Below, piece by piece: positions 39,501 through 64,000 of a stretch of DNA of 64,000 nucleotides. Under the pieces are notes generated by a model. The model was given only the letters and a program-made list of their open reading frames with translations. It had not been told where the DNA came from and did not search any database. A program made the translations under genes and the position numbers. The stretch's first letter is position 1. Every line of letters begins with the position of its first letter. The stretch is from Anoplopoma fimbria (lineage: Eukaryota > Chordata > Actinopteri > Perciformes > Anoplopomatidae): assembly GCF_027596085.1 (NCBI RefSeq), contig NC_072456.1:17126744-17190743 (forward strand), written 5' to 3'.

Positions 39501-40179
39501 TATTTGTACTGGTATGTTTTATTCGGGTTCAGGACGATCTCTGGAATATGTTTCCAACATTAAAATGTCATTGCAGTCCTTGCTTACAGAAAGTTTTGGG
39601 AAAATATTTTTTTTACTTTTATGTTGATGAATAAAAGACTCACCATAAAGGACACTTTGACTTGCTAAAGGAATAAAAAAAATCAAAACATAGCATCACC
39701 ACCTTTGTTAATATACTTCAGCACATTTTTGCTTCTATTTATTTATGATCTACAAAACACTCTAAACCATGGGACAACATTTTACAGTGGGAGAAGTAAT
39801 TTCCAATTATATCCGAATTTGTTAAAAGTCAGGCATGAGAGGAAAAAAATAGAATTGTATAAAAAAAAAAAATTCAGCTTACTCTATAAGTGAGCATAAC
39901 TCACCTCTAAAAGTCATTCATGCAATTAGATTCACATAATTCCTTTCCTGATATCCATTTTTAAAAGCATATTTATCATTGAATGGTGGAATAAATCACA
40001 ATTGCAAAAAATGTGATTAATCAACCTCCGGATTATAAGTCATTTGCAAAACTCTGAAACTGAAATAAAAGAATTAAGAGGCTAGATTGTGAAATCCTTC
40101 TACAAGTAAATTAAGATGAATGAATCAATGAAAACTTACTGGCCAGAGCTACAAGGCAGCAGAGGAGGAGCCCCTGCAT
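30585..40179 (-). CDS. vtgc: Vitellogenin C (phosvitin-less vitellogenin), complete, 26 exons
   Basis: Egg-yolk precursor lipoprotein; in this family it is made in liver, secreted and taken up by oocytes. Exons read 5' to 3' (high to low coordinate): 40179-40140, 39664-39644, 39540-39389, 38954-38703, 38632-38471, about 38329-38229, 38147-37997, 37678-37521, 36543-36378, 36264-36139, 36010-35792, 35354-35137, 35029-34932, 34857-34733, 34652-34551, 34466-34347, 34242-34053, 33933-33846, 33694-33509, 33127-32989, 32884-32716, 32465-32356, 32264-32220, 31840-31634, 31127-30982, 30774-30585. All introns can be GT-AG and the phases join into about 1226 codons. The 21-nt exon 2 and 152-nt exon 3 are, from memory, typical of fish vitellogenins. 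Signal peptide is residues 1-14 (MQGLLLCCLVALA). The lipid-transport domain spans roughly residues 20-700, the lipovitellin sheet regions roughly 700-1000, and the light chain roughly 1030-1220. The serine-rich phosvitin expected near residues 1000-1050 is absent, as are the VWD/C-terminal domains: this is the type C hallmark. The exon 5/6 junction and the last 19 residues are less certain. No stop or frameshift was seen. Confidence 0.9.
33186..33420 (+). repeat. Dispersed teleost repeat inside a vtgC intron
   Basis: Lies in the intron between exons 19 and 20 of vtgC. Reads GAGGAGCAGTGTGTAAGGTT, later CATTAGTTTATAGTCACTTT, then CCATGTTTCTACAGTAGCCC and AGAATGGACAAACCAAGCAG. I recognise this as a common teleost interspersed repeat (probably a non-autonomous element); family not assigned. 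It does not disturb the splice sites. Confidence 0.5.
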
Positions 40180-40221
40180 GTTGAAACTGAGGAAACGAAG
40201 GCAATATTTCAGATTTGTCCT

Positions 40222-40228
40222 CTTTATA
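40222..40228 (-). promoter_or_regulatory. TATA box of vtgC
   Basis: The minus strand reads TATAAAG here, starting 49 nt upstream of the vtgC ATG. Transcription starting about 25-30 nt downstream would leave a 5' UTR of roughly 15-20 nt. That agrees with the very short leaders known for fish vitellogenin mRNAs. Inferred from position; there is no expression data. Confidence 0.65.
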
Positions 40229-40336
40229 GATACCGGCGGGGATTTTGGTTTTGGAAACTGGTTGCAGTGAGAGCTTGTGATCAATACAGAGGTCTGGTTT
40301 AGAAGTAAACACACACTCTCTGCAAGAGAGCCATGT

Positions 40337-40362
40337 TGACCTGCGACATTGTCACCGTGACA
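40337..40362. promoter_or_regulatory. Estrogen-response-like cluster upstream of vtgC
   Basis: A perfect half-site TGACCT lies at 40337-40342. Eight bases on, 40350-40362 reads TGTCACCGTGACA, two perfectly inverted 5-bp arms with a 3-bp spacer. This is the ERE layout (GGTCAnnnTGACC) with one outer base changed in each arm. It lies 158-183 bp before the ATG. Vitellogenin genes are classic estrogen-receptor targets, and imperfect EREs next to half-sites are common in their promoters. Function is inferred. Confidence 0.55.
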
Positions 40363-40504
40363 CAAGTAATATGTGTTTGATAACTGTTATGTGTATTCTT
40401 ATTAGGACAAGAATCTAGCATTAACCAATGTTACACACCATTTATCGGCAGTGCTAAGAATAAACAAGATATTGTGATAGTTCTGCCGAATTAAAACTTT
40501 TTGA

Positions 40505-41165
40505 TTGTGCTTTAAAAACACTCAACTACAAGAAAAAGTCCTCCATTTAAAACCTTACTTAAGTAAAGGAACGTAAGTATTATGAGTAAAAATCTGCTTA
40601 AAGTATCAAAGTGAAAGTGCTTATCGTGCAGTAAAATGCTCAGTGTTAGTGTTTTACTATTTATGATTTGTTGAGATTAATATTACTGCTACATTAATGT
40701 GTATATTGCATTTTGTTGCTGTAGATGTTTGAGGGTTGAGCTCATTGGATCTACTTTATGTACTGTTGGGAAGTTTAATTCACAGCTATGCATCATATTC
40801 TACAAAATCATCATGTCTTTACAGCTCAGAAAATCAGCCCTGTTTTCAGCTTTTTGACTTTAAATTTTCCTGCTGATCCAAGAGGGTTTTTGAATACTTA
40901 TTTAAGAAGCAGGAGCATTTCCTCAACACAAAGAGGTACACTTCATCCTTCAATTTATCAGGAAAATTCAAAATCACCAAATTTGGAGATACATGGTTTT
41001 TACTGAACAGTAAGGAGATGATAAATTGTAATCTGAAAAGTAACTAAAGCTGTCAGACAAATATTATGGAGTGAAAAGTACAAGATTTGCCTCTGATAAA
41101 TGGAGTACATATATAAAGATGTATAAAACGGAAATACTCGAGTAAAGTACAAGTACCTCGAATGT
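40505..41165 (+). repeat. Dispersed teleost repeat just upstream of the vtgC promoter
   Basis: Starts CTCAACTACAAGAAAAAGTC with ACCTTACTTAAGTAAAGGAA soon after. The middle has TACTGTTGGGAAGTTTAATT. It ends AAATACTCGAGTAAAGTACA, then AGTACC. The tacttaagta / actcgagtaaa ends make it a common teleost interspersed repeat. Its near edge is about 325 bp from the vtgC ATG. Confidence 0.5.
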
Positions 41166-42536
41166 GTGCTGCAGTAAATGAACAAAGTAAACAAGTTGTT
41201 CACAGCTGAATGAAGGGATAAACCCAGCGGGTTCTTCATCTATTCCCTCAGTGAAACCCAGCCGTGTGGAATGAAGGAAGAGCAGATGCAGGCTGGTTTA
41301 CTATTTTTACACTTTGATTATCTGGAGCAACTCCTGTTATTAGAATGTATAAAATGTCCCATGGCATCACAAAGCTCTCCTCATGGATAGAATAAAATCA
41401 AAGATGTGGTGAATAGCTGCTCCCCGGCCTAAAGGTCTCCACAAACCGCTGTGTTTGTACATGCAGTGATGGTGATGACACCGAGCAGCAATCAGCCAAA
41501 AGGGTCTATTTTTGTCTCATTTTGGGGTCATGTTCGGACTGCACAACACAGGAGTCCCTGAAGTAATCACTCATAAGCCATCCTACCTCTTGCATCCCCA
41601 GGCTTCACTTCACCTGACCATCTGCTTTTCCTGTTTTTTATTTTAACAACAGCCACTAGAGGTCTCAAACATCATATTTGTATACCTAATTTGAATCGAG
41701 AAACTTGTTTCTGAAGACAACCAAAGAGGAAAAAAGCATTTAGAATGCCTTTGAAGATCAGTTGGGTTGTCATGATCTGAGTTTCAGTAGCACCTTTGTC
41801 AGCCAAACCTAGTTATTTCTAGTGAGGTGGGATTTTAGGATCCAGGAGGTCTCGTTAATTAGGGGAATACAGAAGAGGAAGTGGGAACAGGTGTGTCAGT
41901 GGGAGGTAACAAAAGGCCAAGCTTGAAGGGTGGGAGGCCTCATTGTCTTTCATCTCTTGTTTGAGGCACACACAAACACACAGTGTATGAATTCAAGTAT
42001 CTCATTTACCATCCATATTATACCGCCTGGTATTTATTGATGTCTATAAATCAGAGGATGTGAAACTAGAATTATTTTTACATTAAAGATGTGGCCGCAG
42101 TAAATTGTTCTGTCCTTTTTCTAAGTCTAATAAAGTACTGTTTATTTCCCTTTATGTTTTGATCTTGTTTATTAATACTGCCTGTTTTTACATATATTCA
42201 AGAAAAAAACGTAACATTTGCAGTGGAGTGGTGCGTTTTGGTAGTTTCTGTGTGGTCTCCTTAAGTTAGGTGAGTAGTGTATTTTGTTTGTAGTAAAAAA
42301 TATTTTCATCTGTCTATGATGCCATTCTGTGTGCACTCTGTACCCTGTGTCTTCTCTCCCTTCAGGCTCCCCTTGAGGAGGACCAGTAGTTTTTAATTTT
42401 TAATAAAACTGCACTTGAACTGGTTATTTTGACTGCTGTTAATTCAGAACTAGATGTAACTGTATTCACTGTTTTGTCGCCATACTACAGGCGACACTAG
42501 TGTGTTCTGTATTATTGTATTTTAAAACAAGACATT

Positions 42537-42596
42537 CAAAGCTACTAATACACTAAACTTTATACTCAAAGCTACTAATACACTAAACTTTATACT
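42537..42596. repeat. Tandem duplication, 30-bp unit x2
   Basis: The unit starting CAAAGCTACTAATACACTAA is repeated perfectly (42537-42566, 42567-42596). A further partial copy AAACTTTATACT follows. Recent slippage or unequal exchange. Confidence 0.9.
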
Positions 42597-42735
42597 AAAC
42601 TTTATACTTTAAACAAAATGGAGAAACTGTAAATGTGTCCTTTGTCTGTGTAAAGAAAAAAAAAGGCCTATAATATTGGCATATGGATGCATAACATTTT
42701 TGCACAGAATTTATAATATGCTTTAGAAAACAAAG

Positions 42736-42895
42736 ACATTACATTACATTACAGTCATTTAGCAGACGCTTTTATCCAAAGCGACTTACAGGAAGTGTAT
42801 TCAACATAGAGGTATTCAAGAGAACTACTAGTCACCAGAAGTCATAAGTGCATCTCCTTTCTTAAACAAGCGGAGACGGCAAACTAGACAAACAA
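42736..42895 (-). mobile_element. L2-type LINE/SINE 3' fragment
   Basis: Its first 50 bp (CATTACATTACAGTCATTTA and onward through AGCAGACGCTTTTATCCAAA) match the tail of the SINE at 11038. The rest (GGAAGTGTATTCAACATAGA onward) differs. It is therefore another element sharing the same L2 tail, in minus orientation, between adgrl4 and vtgC. The outer boundary is approximate. Confidence 0.7.
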
Positions 42896-43972
42896 TAAAA
42901 AGGGACGACATTCATTTAGGATATTTGTGTCTGTTCTTTATTCCTTTATTGGCTCACCTCTGATATGTTTAATAATACTATGACCAGTTAAAGATCCTGG
43001 ACCAGATTTGTGGACCAGACTGGGATGGTTTAGATTCTCATTCAAAAAAGCATTGGTTGTTAAGCTGTAGTTTTGTTTGGTTTCATTATTTAAGATGAAG
43101 GCAATTTATGAATAAAACGTTACAATAAACAAATGTTGTTCAACACAATGCTTCTTAAACTCAAAAGCCTGCAGCCCAGGAGACGGCTTGGTGATTGCAG
43201 CAATAAGGCTAAAACACTGCAGGAAAATAAATGTTCAATAAATGTATCACAAGGCTTTAAATGGCTACAACACAACTCATATGGACCAACATGCTACAAA
43301 CATGAACTAATACACAGAGGAGGCTTGTCTGATAATGCAGATGGCTATAATAACCAAAGTGTTTCCAGCTCTTTGTGTGTCACATGTGGTTCCTCATTAT
43401 GTCCACTAGATGGAGCCATTGGCCTTCCTTACTGCCAATGTGTGAAACTGGAACATGGTCCCAACAATTCAACTCAAGTATTCTGTACACTGTGTGATCT
43501 TCATAAAAGGGAGGTGAACAATGCATTAAACACGACTATTGATTTTTGCACATAAAAGTGAGCAGCAGATATTTGTAAGTTTGCCACATTCATTTTTAAT
43601 AATTTACAAATCAATATAAAACACCAGAGAGAAACAGAGACAGCAGACTGTGTAGGTTATTTGAAGTGAAATGCCAATAACTGCAAAGATGTTAAAATAA
43701 ACTGGATAAACTTTTAGCATTACTCTCAGTCAGAAGTACGTATTATGTGAAATGATTGACACAGAAGACTTTTTCCATTGTACATATAACAAACATGATG
43801 CGTACAGCAGTCTTTAAAAGGGGAAACAAGACGTTTAGAAATTATAAGTGCTGTTTTAAATTCCTCCCATATTGTTTTTCAAAAATGAAAGCATGAGTCA
43901 GAGGATATTGCAAAGCTGTAGTGTTGAATATTATTGTACAAGTGCAAGTGATGAGACTTCGGTGGCGTCACT

Positions 43973-57529
<13,557 letters not shown>

Positions 57530-57583
57530 ACTTGCGCTGGGTTCTCGGTTCTACTTTTAGCACAGACTGTGGTGGGCAGGCTG

Positions 57584-57646
57584 GTGACGTAGTTCACTTC
57601 CTTGCATCAGTTTTTCCTGTTTCCCTTAAACCTGGCCCTTCCTGTC
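57584..57646 (-). promoter_or_regulatory. Putative adgrl4 promoter with ETS-type motifs and a CRE-like site
   Basis: Upstream of the adgrl4 ATG (57529) there are three GGAA ETS cores on the minus strand within about 50 bp: AAGGAAGTG (57595-57603), ACAGGAAAA (57612-57620) and GACAGGAAGGG (57636-57646). A CRE-like TGACGTA sits at 57585-57591. ETS factors drive many endothelial genes, so this fits the gene, but such motifs are short and the role is inferred. No TATA box was seen. Confidence 0.4.
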
Positions 57647-60600
57647 GTGATCTTTAATCTGCTTTCAAAAACATGCAGACTGGCCCCTTCACCAAACCAC
57701 TCCAACACACAGCACCCAACCCACTTTTTTAATTTTGTGTCACTGTACACCTGATTTCAAAGAAGTTTCAGAAGCATTCAGTCCTTTTTTTCGTTGCATG
57801 GTTGAAACTGTGACTTGTTTCGCCATTTTGGAAGCCTCCTCGCCATTGTTCTCACTTGAACACGTAGAGCAGGCTGTGTAAACACAGGTCAAAACAACAC
57901 TGACTAACTTCATGGAAGGACGACCCCCCTCCCTTCCGCAAAGGACTGTACACAAATTCACAGACACATTCCAGTGCTACGTGTCTTCCACTGACCATCT
58001 CACTGTTCTTCAGACAGACTCTGATATATCTGTAATTCTTCCAGGCGTTTGCTAGTCAAACAAACTGGAGATACAGGCCTTCACATTTCAGTTTATATGC
58101 TGAATAATTTAATTTAGATTCTTTAGTGAAGTGTTTGATGTATACGGTTACTCACTGCTTTTTAAAATATTATCAACAACTAAATTCTTGCCTTTTTGGG
58201 TCATATACAGGATCTATGAGTCATACTTTGTTTAAAAGAAAAAGAAGAAAGTGAAAGAAAATATTTCATTTCTGGTCTTAGCAATGGCCAAAGTCTTATT
58301 TAGATCCAAACATTATGTCTTTCTTGACATTTTCTTTTAGTCTGTCCTGTTGTTCACACATTTCCTTTTAAACAGTGATCTGTGGAAGAAACCATGTGCC
58401 ATTTAAAGTTGTTGAAACATTGTGCGGTTTGCTTTTGTTCACATTGCTATGCACAGCGCCTTAAAAAGACAAGTGTATTTCTATCAGCATGGTTGAAGAA
58501 ACAGTGGTGTTGTACAAATATTGTTATATAAACAGCATTTTAAGGCCCTTTGTGTTGCAGTTATGAGCTGAGTGTGCCTTTGAAGATAAGGGATAAAACA
58601 ACATATTCTGTTTTTTGTTTCTTTGACACCTGCCATGGACTAACAACCCCATTCTCTGAACAGGAAACCAGCAGGGCTGGGTTTTTTATGATTTGTTGCT
58701 GGTGGGTTACTGACCCACACAAAACAAAGTTGTGTTGGGTCACCTAATGTCACATGTCAGTTTTAAGTTTGTCAGCTTTCTTCAAAGCATTAAAACCATT
58801 TCAAGTGCATATATTTACAGAATAATTTTGCTAATCCACCACCCATGGATGTCAATACTGAGAATAGTTATTTTAAAGTAGAATTTAACTGGCAGTGGCA
58901 GTTAGGAAACAGGTGAATTCAAATGTGAAACACTGACAATAGTCAAAAAAGAGAAGTAGCCATTCAGGTGTAACTGGGGTCTTTTCAAACTGCCTTCTAC
59001 TTTTGGCACACAAACACATTCATTGATGAATGGATTCACTTGGAAGATAAGGTCTTTGTTGACTGTATTGCAATCCGTGGAGGCGGTTTGAATTGCTTAG
59101 GCAAGGCGTTCAGTTTATTGCTGAGAAAGGCAGCTGCTTTGAATGACACCATTAGAACTGCACAGCTTTACTGTCCTGTGAAAGTGCTGGGTGAAAACCA
59201 CATCTGAATGTCTCGCTCTGACACTCTCTTAATGCTAGGGAAGGAAGTGATGATGTCTCGAACAAACCTGGACTGATTGCACCCTTTCCTTCCTTTTTTG
59301 TCTCAGGAAATCTCTCATTTTGTGAGAAATTTGTAAAGCTCACGGGAGCTTGCTTGCTCCACAATGTCATTGTAAAAAAAGTCACCTAGGAGAAAGATCT
59401 CGTCAACTGTGTGGAGGCAGTCTTGTGTAAATGTTTCCTCTTTTCCTTTCCTCTCTCATGGATATGGAAATTTTGACTCTGCAGTAGCAGAATTTTGCGT
59501 GGGTTACTGTGTATGTGAGCAATTGAAGAGTGTTGTTTATGGTATTCAGGCGATATTGAGATTTGCAATACAGAGTATTGAGTATTCTCACACATATCTG
59601 TTCTGATGTTGGCCTTATGTTCAGCCATGATGGGAGGACTGAACGACGGGGCACAGATGGCAGCAACTGTCTCATAAACTTGGAGCTCTTGAATATTTCA
59701 GTACACAAGGTTGAGGAGACAAAGTACGCTCTCTGCTCCGGTTCAGAGATGACAGCTGCTGTGTGAGGAGAGAACTCTACAATATTTACGTTACACTTAA
59801 GTATAGATCGCGCTGGTTTAACAGAACTGTCTGCAGTTCATTCAGAGGAAATATCCATCCAAGTAATATCTGACGAGCATCACAAGAGTCAAAGGCGGTA
59901 ACTTCAATTTTGGTTGAAAATGAGATTTTGTCATTTTTTTGTCATGTCAGTTTCTCAGCGTTTAGTCAGGGGAAGATAAGAGGATCAAGAATATCCTCTT
60001 ATAAAGTCAACAAATCACCAACAATTCAGGAGTCTTTTACAAGCTATTTGGCTGACCAGTAAAAAAGAAACCTTACAGGCAGTTTTGTCAGCTAATATGT
60101 TTTGAACTGTACTTTAGGAGACCAAAAACTCTCTCTTACATATAAAAGCTGATTTTATTTAACAAGACAATACACATTTAGACCTGCTGCATTATAAATC
60201 ATATACGTGATATACAGTACGATATAGTTGACCAAAACGTGTGAAAAGTAATAGCAAAGCTGCACTATGTAATCTCATTTAAAAAACTAACATATAACTG
60301 TTGGTATTTAAATAACATGTTGGCAGGGTTTTCACTTTTAGGACCATAAGTCAGGACACAAGAGACACATTTGTTAATAAACTAATGACAAAGTGTAAAA
60401 AAAAAAATCATAATTATGTAGTTCAATTTGAGTGAATAAAATGACCTGAGTTGTTTAATAGATTCCCCTGTAACATGGAGATAGGTTTAAAGAAAATCAG
60501 GAAAGTGAGATGAAGACTCTCATAAGCCCCTGTTAACTGATATTTCGTATAACTGCCAGGAGATTACAAACAGAGATGGAAAATTGAATATTTTTCAATT

Positions 60601-63137
60601 TTCTAAATCAAAATTGTAGATTTTATAAGGACCTGAAATTTGCAGTAGGAATAATTTAATTTTAATGGATTTTCTTTGACACCAACTTTTCGCCGTTGAC
60701 CAATAACAAGGCATCTTGACAGTGACGATGACCTTTGAGATAGGCCACAATGGAGGAAGCTATCATAACAATTAACTAGCTGTTACCTGTGTTTTTCATG
60801 GGTGTATAGGTGGTGTACCTCACACTTGTATTCAAAACACCTCTCAATGATAAAGTAGAAACTGCTACACAACAGTTTGCACACAGTTACGAGACAGGAG
60901 TAAGATTTTTGAAAACAATAGCGATAGCTCTTTATTCAATTAAATTATATACTGTTAGAGTTACGGTCAAACAAAATGCCAAGGGGAGAAACAATTTTGT
61001 ACAGAAAAACCATAAATACGTTTGGAAAGTTACTGTTACTGCTTAGTCAGTGCTAGCATATTCATAGCTAACTAGCATGTCTGCCGTTAGCTCGGCAGCT
61101 ACAGTAACCATGGCTACCTTAACAACTAGCCTTGAGTGACGTTACGTGTATGGGTTGTGTCGTGTCACTCTCCTGAAAACAACAATAGGTTGTTTGTTGA
61201 CTCTATTGAAGTCACTCAACAGTATCCGTTAGTAATGCAAACCTAGTAAAATGAGTCGTCTGTTGTCTCAAATGTTTTGCTGTCACAGAGTAAATTATAA
61301 GTTGGAAGCATCGGTGGCCTTTTTTAAAACAGAAGTGGACCGAGCGACCAACTAGAAGGTGGTAAGTTAAAAAACAATGGTAAAGAGATAATTTTATCAT
61401 CAATTTTAGGAACACATTTTGTCGGCCCTTTTGTTTTTACCATGGCCACTGAACATTCTTAATACTGATTGGCTGGCATGTGTCCTATTAACCAGACAGT
61501 ATAACATTGTTTGCAACCAAAATGATTATTTTGGTTGCACTTTTATGATTTTTTTCATAAAGATAGAAATACTAAGGCTTAATTAAGGAGCTTGGAGATG
61601 TGTTACCAACAGGTGGTAACCTCAGGTTCTGAAAAGGGAAAGCTAATGCGGAGGTGCCTTAATCTTGCATTCTATCTAATAGCCAGAAGGGGGCGACTCC
61701 ACTGTTGACCTTAATTTTTCTGCAGTACTATCACTACTGTAGATGTGAGGGCAGACAGGAACTTGTGTCGTTAAACTGTTGTGTGCCATAAATGTATCTT
61801 CACCACCCACACACTATTGTTTCATAGATTAGATTGGGAAAAGGCGTTCTTGGCTCTCGGTTCAAGTAGCTGCCTGGTGGTCAGGAGTAAGGTAATGGTC
61901 TTCTTCCTCTCACATCAGGACAATAGGAACAGAGCAGTTTTACATATGCAGTGTGAAGGGCCTGATAGTTATGTACTTAATCTCTTCATTAAGTGTCTTC
62001 AACTTTCAGTTTTACCTTGTTTTGACCTTGTTGAATACTTGATTTAAAGTCACCGTAAAGTTAGTTCAGAAAAATATGACTATAATTAAGATAATGTAAA
62101 AAGTTTATGCTATTTCAATACATTTTTTCCAGATATTGCTACCAAGGACATCATGCATTGGCTAGTTCTATGTAGCACTTACAGAACAATATATTTAATC
62201 TAATATTTAACATTTCTGAAATTGAATACAGCAATTTTGAATATTTAGAGCTGGACTCTCAAAACTTCTATCCACTGATTTTTAAAAAGGCATACACAAG
62301 TGGCCAAAAGCCTGCATGTTATTTAGAGACTAATGTCACTGTTTAAACAGACAGCATACAAGCCGTGATTCTTCCACCGAGTTAAGCTTTAAGAGATGCA
62401 AGGTTCTCGAGGCCACCCATGTCCATTTGTTACACTGGAGCGTTCAAGGCCAGTGAAGCTACTATTTGCTAAATTGTTTCTAGAGTCAAAGTGCATGTCT
62501 CTGGAAATATCTGACGCATTTGAAACCACTTGGCGTGATTGTAAAAGTTATTGGATGGATCACCAGTTTAAAGTTCTTGTGTGTGACTAATAGGAGTGGA
62601 ATAGGGTCAGTTGTTGTGTACTGTGCAACTGACCAACGAAAAGTCCATGATGAAAAGGTACTTCATTTCACTTAGTAGAAAAGAGGACTGCAGTTGATTT
62701 CATAAAGAAATAAAAAAAATGGCTTAATATTATTGCATTTTCTTACCTTCCTTGATTCCTAATTTTAGTTTGACAGGGTCAGATTCTAGTCGGTATAGAC
62801 TGAATAACACTGGATTTCCGAATTGTTGAACTTTTAGCCTTCAGTTTGGCTGTCACATTGTATAAGGCGACCATATCCACATAGAATATTAATCTCCGGG
62901 TAAATAAACCAATAATATATTGTCTTGATTTGAAACGATGACCCTCATTGTGGGAAGAGGAGCAGGTCTAATGTTGCAACAAGGCTAACGAGTAAAGAGA
63001 TAGACTGTAATGCTAATCAGTCATTCTACATAATATCTACCAGTACTGATAAGTGAACATAGTGCTCTTTATTCCCCCCCACTGGAAATACCTATTATGT
63101 TCAGATTCTATTCATATATGAAATATCATATCAGTCA
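57647..63137. other. Upstream of adgrl4, no gene seen
   Basis: AT-rich DNA with short frames only. A stretch near 61.0-61.15 kb has GCTAGC-type sequence reminiscent of dispersed repeats, and 61.68 kb has CCAGAAGGGGGCGACTCCAC, a common teleost repeat motif. The LINE starts at 63138. Confidence 0.6.
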
Positions 63138-64000
63138 GTGCGTGTTGGCCTCCGCCAGGGCTGCCCATTGTCACCAAAGTTTGTGATTTTCACGGACAGG
63201 ATTTCAAGACGCAGCCGGGGGGAGGAGAGTTTCCGGTTTGGGGACCTCAGAATCACATCCCTGCTTTTTGCAGATGATGTGGTTCTGTTGGCTTCTTCAG
63301 AACGGGACCTTCAGCACGCACTGGGGCGGTTCACAGCCGAGTGTGAAGCGGTCGGGATGAGAGTCAGTACCTCCAAGTCTGACGCCATGGTTCTCTTCCG
63401 GAAAACGGTGGATTGCACCCTCTGGGTTGGGAGTGAGTCACTGCCCCAAGCGGGGGAGTTCAAGTATCTCGGGATCTTATTCATGAGTGAGGGTAAAATG
63501 GAGCGGGAGATGGACAGGCGGTTCGGTGCAGCTTCAGCAGTGATGCGGGCGTTGTACCGGACCGTTTTGGTGAAGAAGGAGCTGAGCCGTAAGGCAAAGC
63601 TCTCGATTTACCAGTCCATCTACGTTCCAACCCTCACCTATGGTCATGAGCTTTGGGTAGTGACCGAAAGAATGAGATCGCGAATACAAGCGGCCGAAAT
63701 GAGCTTCCTTCGTAGGGTGGCTGGGCTCAGCCTTAGAGATAGGGTGAGGAGCTCAGACATCCGGAGGGAGCTCGGAGTAGAGCCGCTGCTCCTTCGCGTC
63801 GAAAGGGGCCAGCTGAGGTGGCTCGGGCATCTGATCAGGATGCCTCCTGGACGCCTCCCTTTAGAGGTTTTCCAGGCACGTCCAACTGGTAAGAGGCCCC
63901 GGGGTAGACCCAGAACACGCTGGAGAGATTATATATCTCGTCTGGCCTGGGAACGCCTCGGGGTTCCCCAGGAGGAGCTGGAAAGTGTTGCTGGGGAGTT
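63138..64000 (+). mobile_element. LINE (non-LTR retrotransposon), 3' part of the reverse transcriptase ORF, cut by window edge
   Basis: One uninterrupted frame of about 287 codons starts abruptly at 63138 and runs off the window. It opens with the reverse transcriptase motif GLRQGCPLSP, followed by the catalytic FADDVVLL (FADD codons at 63267-63278). Next come a thumb-like region with KYLG and the conserved C-terminal stretch WLGHLIRMPPGRLP, then RPRGRPRTRWRDYISRLAW. I recognise this as a very common teleost LINE but do not assign a family. Domains upstream of the GLRQG motif and the endonuclease are missing, a typical 5' truncation at insertion. No stop codon is seen, so the copy is fairly young. 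Confidence 0.9.

Larger units (their letters stand above)
40363..43972. other. Spacer between adgrl4 and vtgC
   Basis: Largely repeats (40505-41165, 42537-42596, 42736-42895). The 41.2-41.7 kb part is repeat-free and could hold distal vtgC regulatory sequence. Minus-strand AATAAA signals near 42935-42950 and an ATTAAA near 43594 are possible adgrl4 polyadenylation signals. Confidence 0.5.

Noticed and set aside
43133..43555. 140-codon plus-strand open frame with several cysteines
   Set aside because: No recognisable domain, no splice or promoter context, and it lies opposite the likely adgrl4 3' UTR/spacer. A chance frame is the simplest reading.

Overview
This is a 64 kb piece of a ray-finned fish genome, most likely a spiny-rayed (percomorph-type) teleost. 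The case rests on a fish-type vitellogenin gene with about 26 small exons, an adhesion GPCR with vertebrate exon structure, tRNA-derived SINEs with L2-type 3' tails, a teleost LINE, many (CA)n/(GATA)n microsatellites, and low coding density. No prokaryotic features are present.

Layout: (1) 1-30.6 kb is a gene-free stretch with microsatellites, SINE copies, other dispersed repeats and a few blocks that could be conserved regulatory DNA. (2) 30.6-40.2 kb, minus strand, holds a complete vitellogenin gene of the phosvitin-less type C. I could assemble 26 exons into one continuous frame of about 1226 residues, with a signal peptide, lipovitellin heavy and light chain regions, no polyserine phosvitin and no von Willebrand D domain. 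Its promoter has a TATA box 49 bp before the ATG, and an estrogen-response-like palindrome plus a perfect ERE half-site 158-183 bp before the ATG. (3) 40.2-44 kb is the spacer, largely dispersed repeats. (4) 43.97-57.53 kb, minus strand, holds a complete adgrl4 (ELTD1) gene: 16 exons, about 746 residues, three EGF modules, a GAIN/GPS autoproteolysis site and seven membrane segments. (5) 57.5-63.1 kb has the adgrl4 promoter side with ETS-type motifs and no other gene. (6) 63.14 kb to the edge is a 5'-truncated LINE reverse transcriptase frame that is still open.

The two genes lie head to tail. As I recall it, vitellogenin clusters of vertebrates are often next to ELTD1/ADGRL4, so the order looks like the ancestral vertebrate arrangement. 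The genes are not known to work together: vtgC supplies yolk lipoprotein (liver to oocyte), while adgrl4 is an endothelial receptor. I found no convincing wholly new system. The most useful items are the intact vtgC with its promoter, a long CA repeat next to a skippable EGF exon, and several retroposon insertions whose target-site duplications can be read directly.
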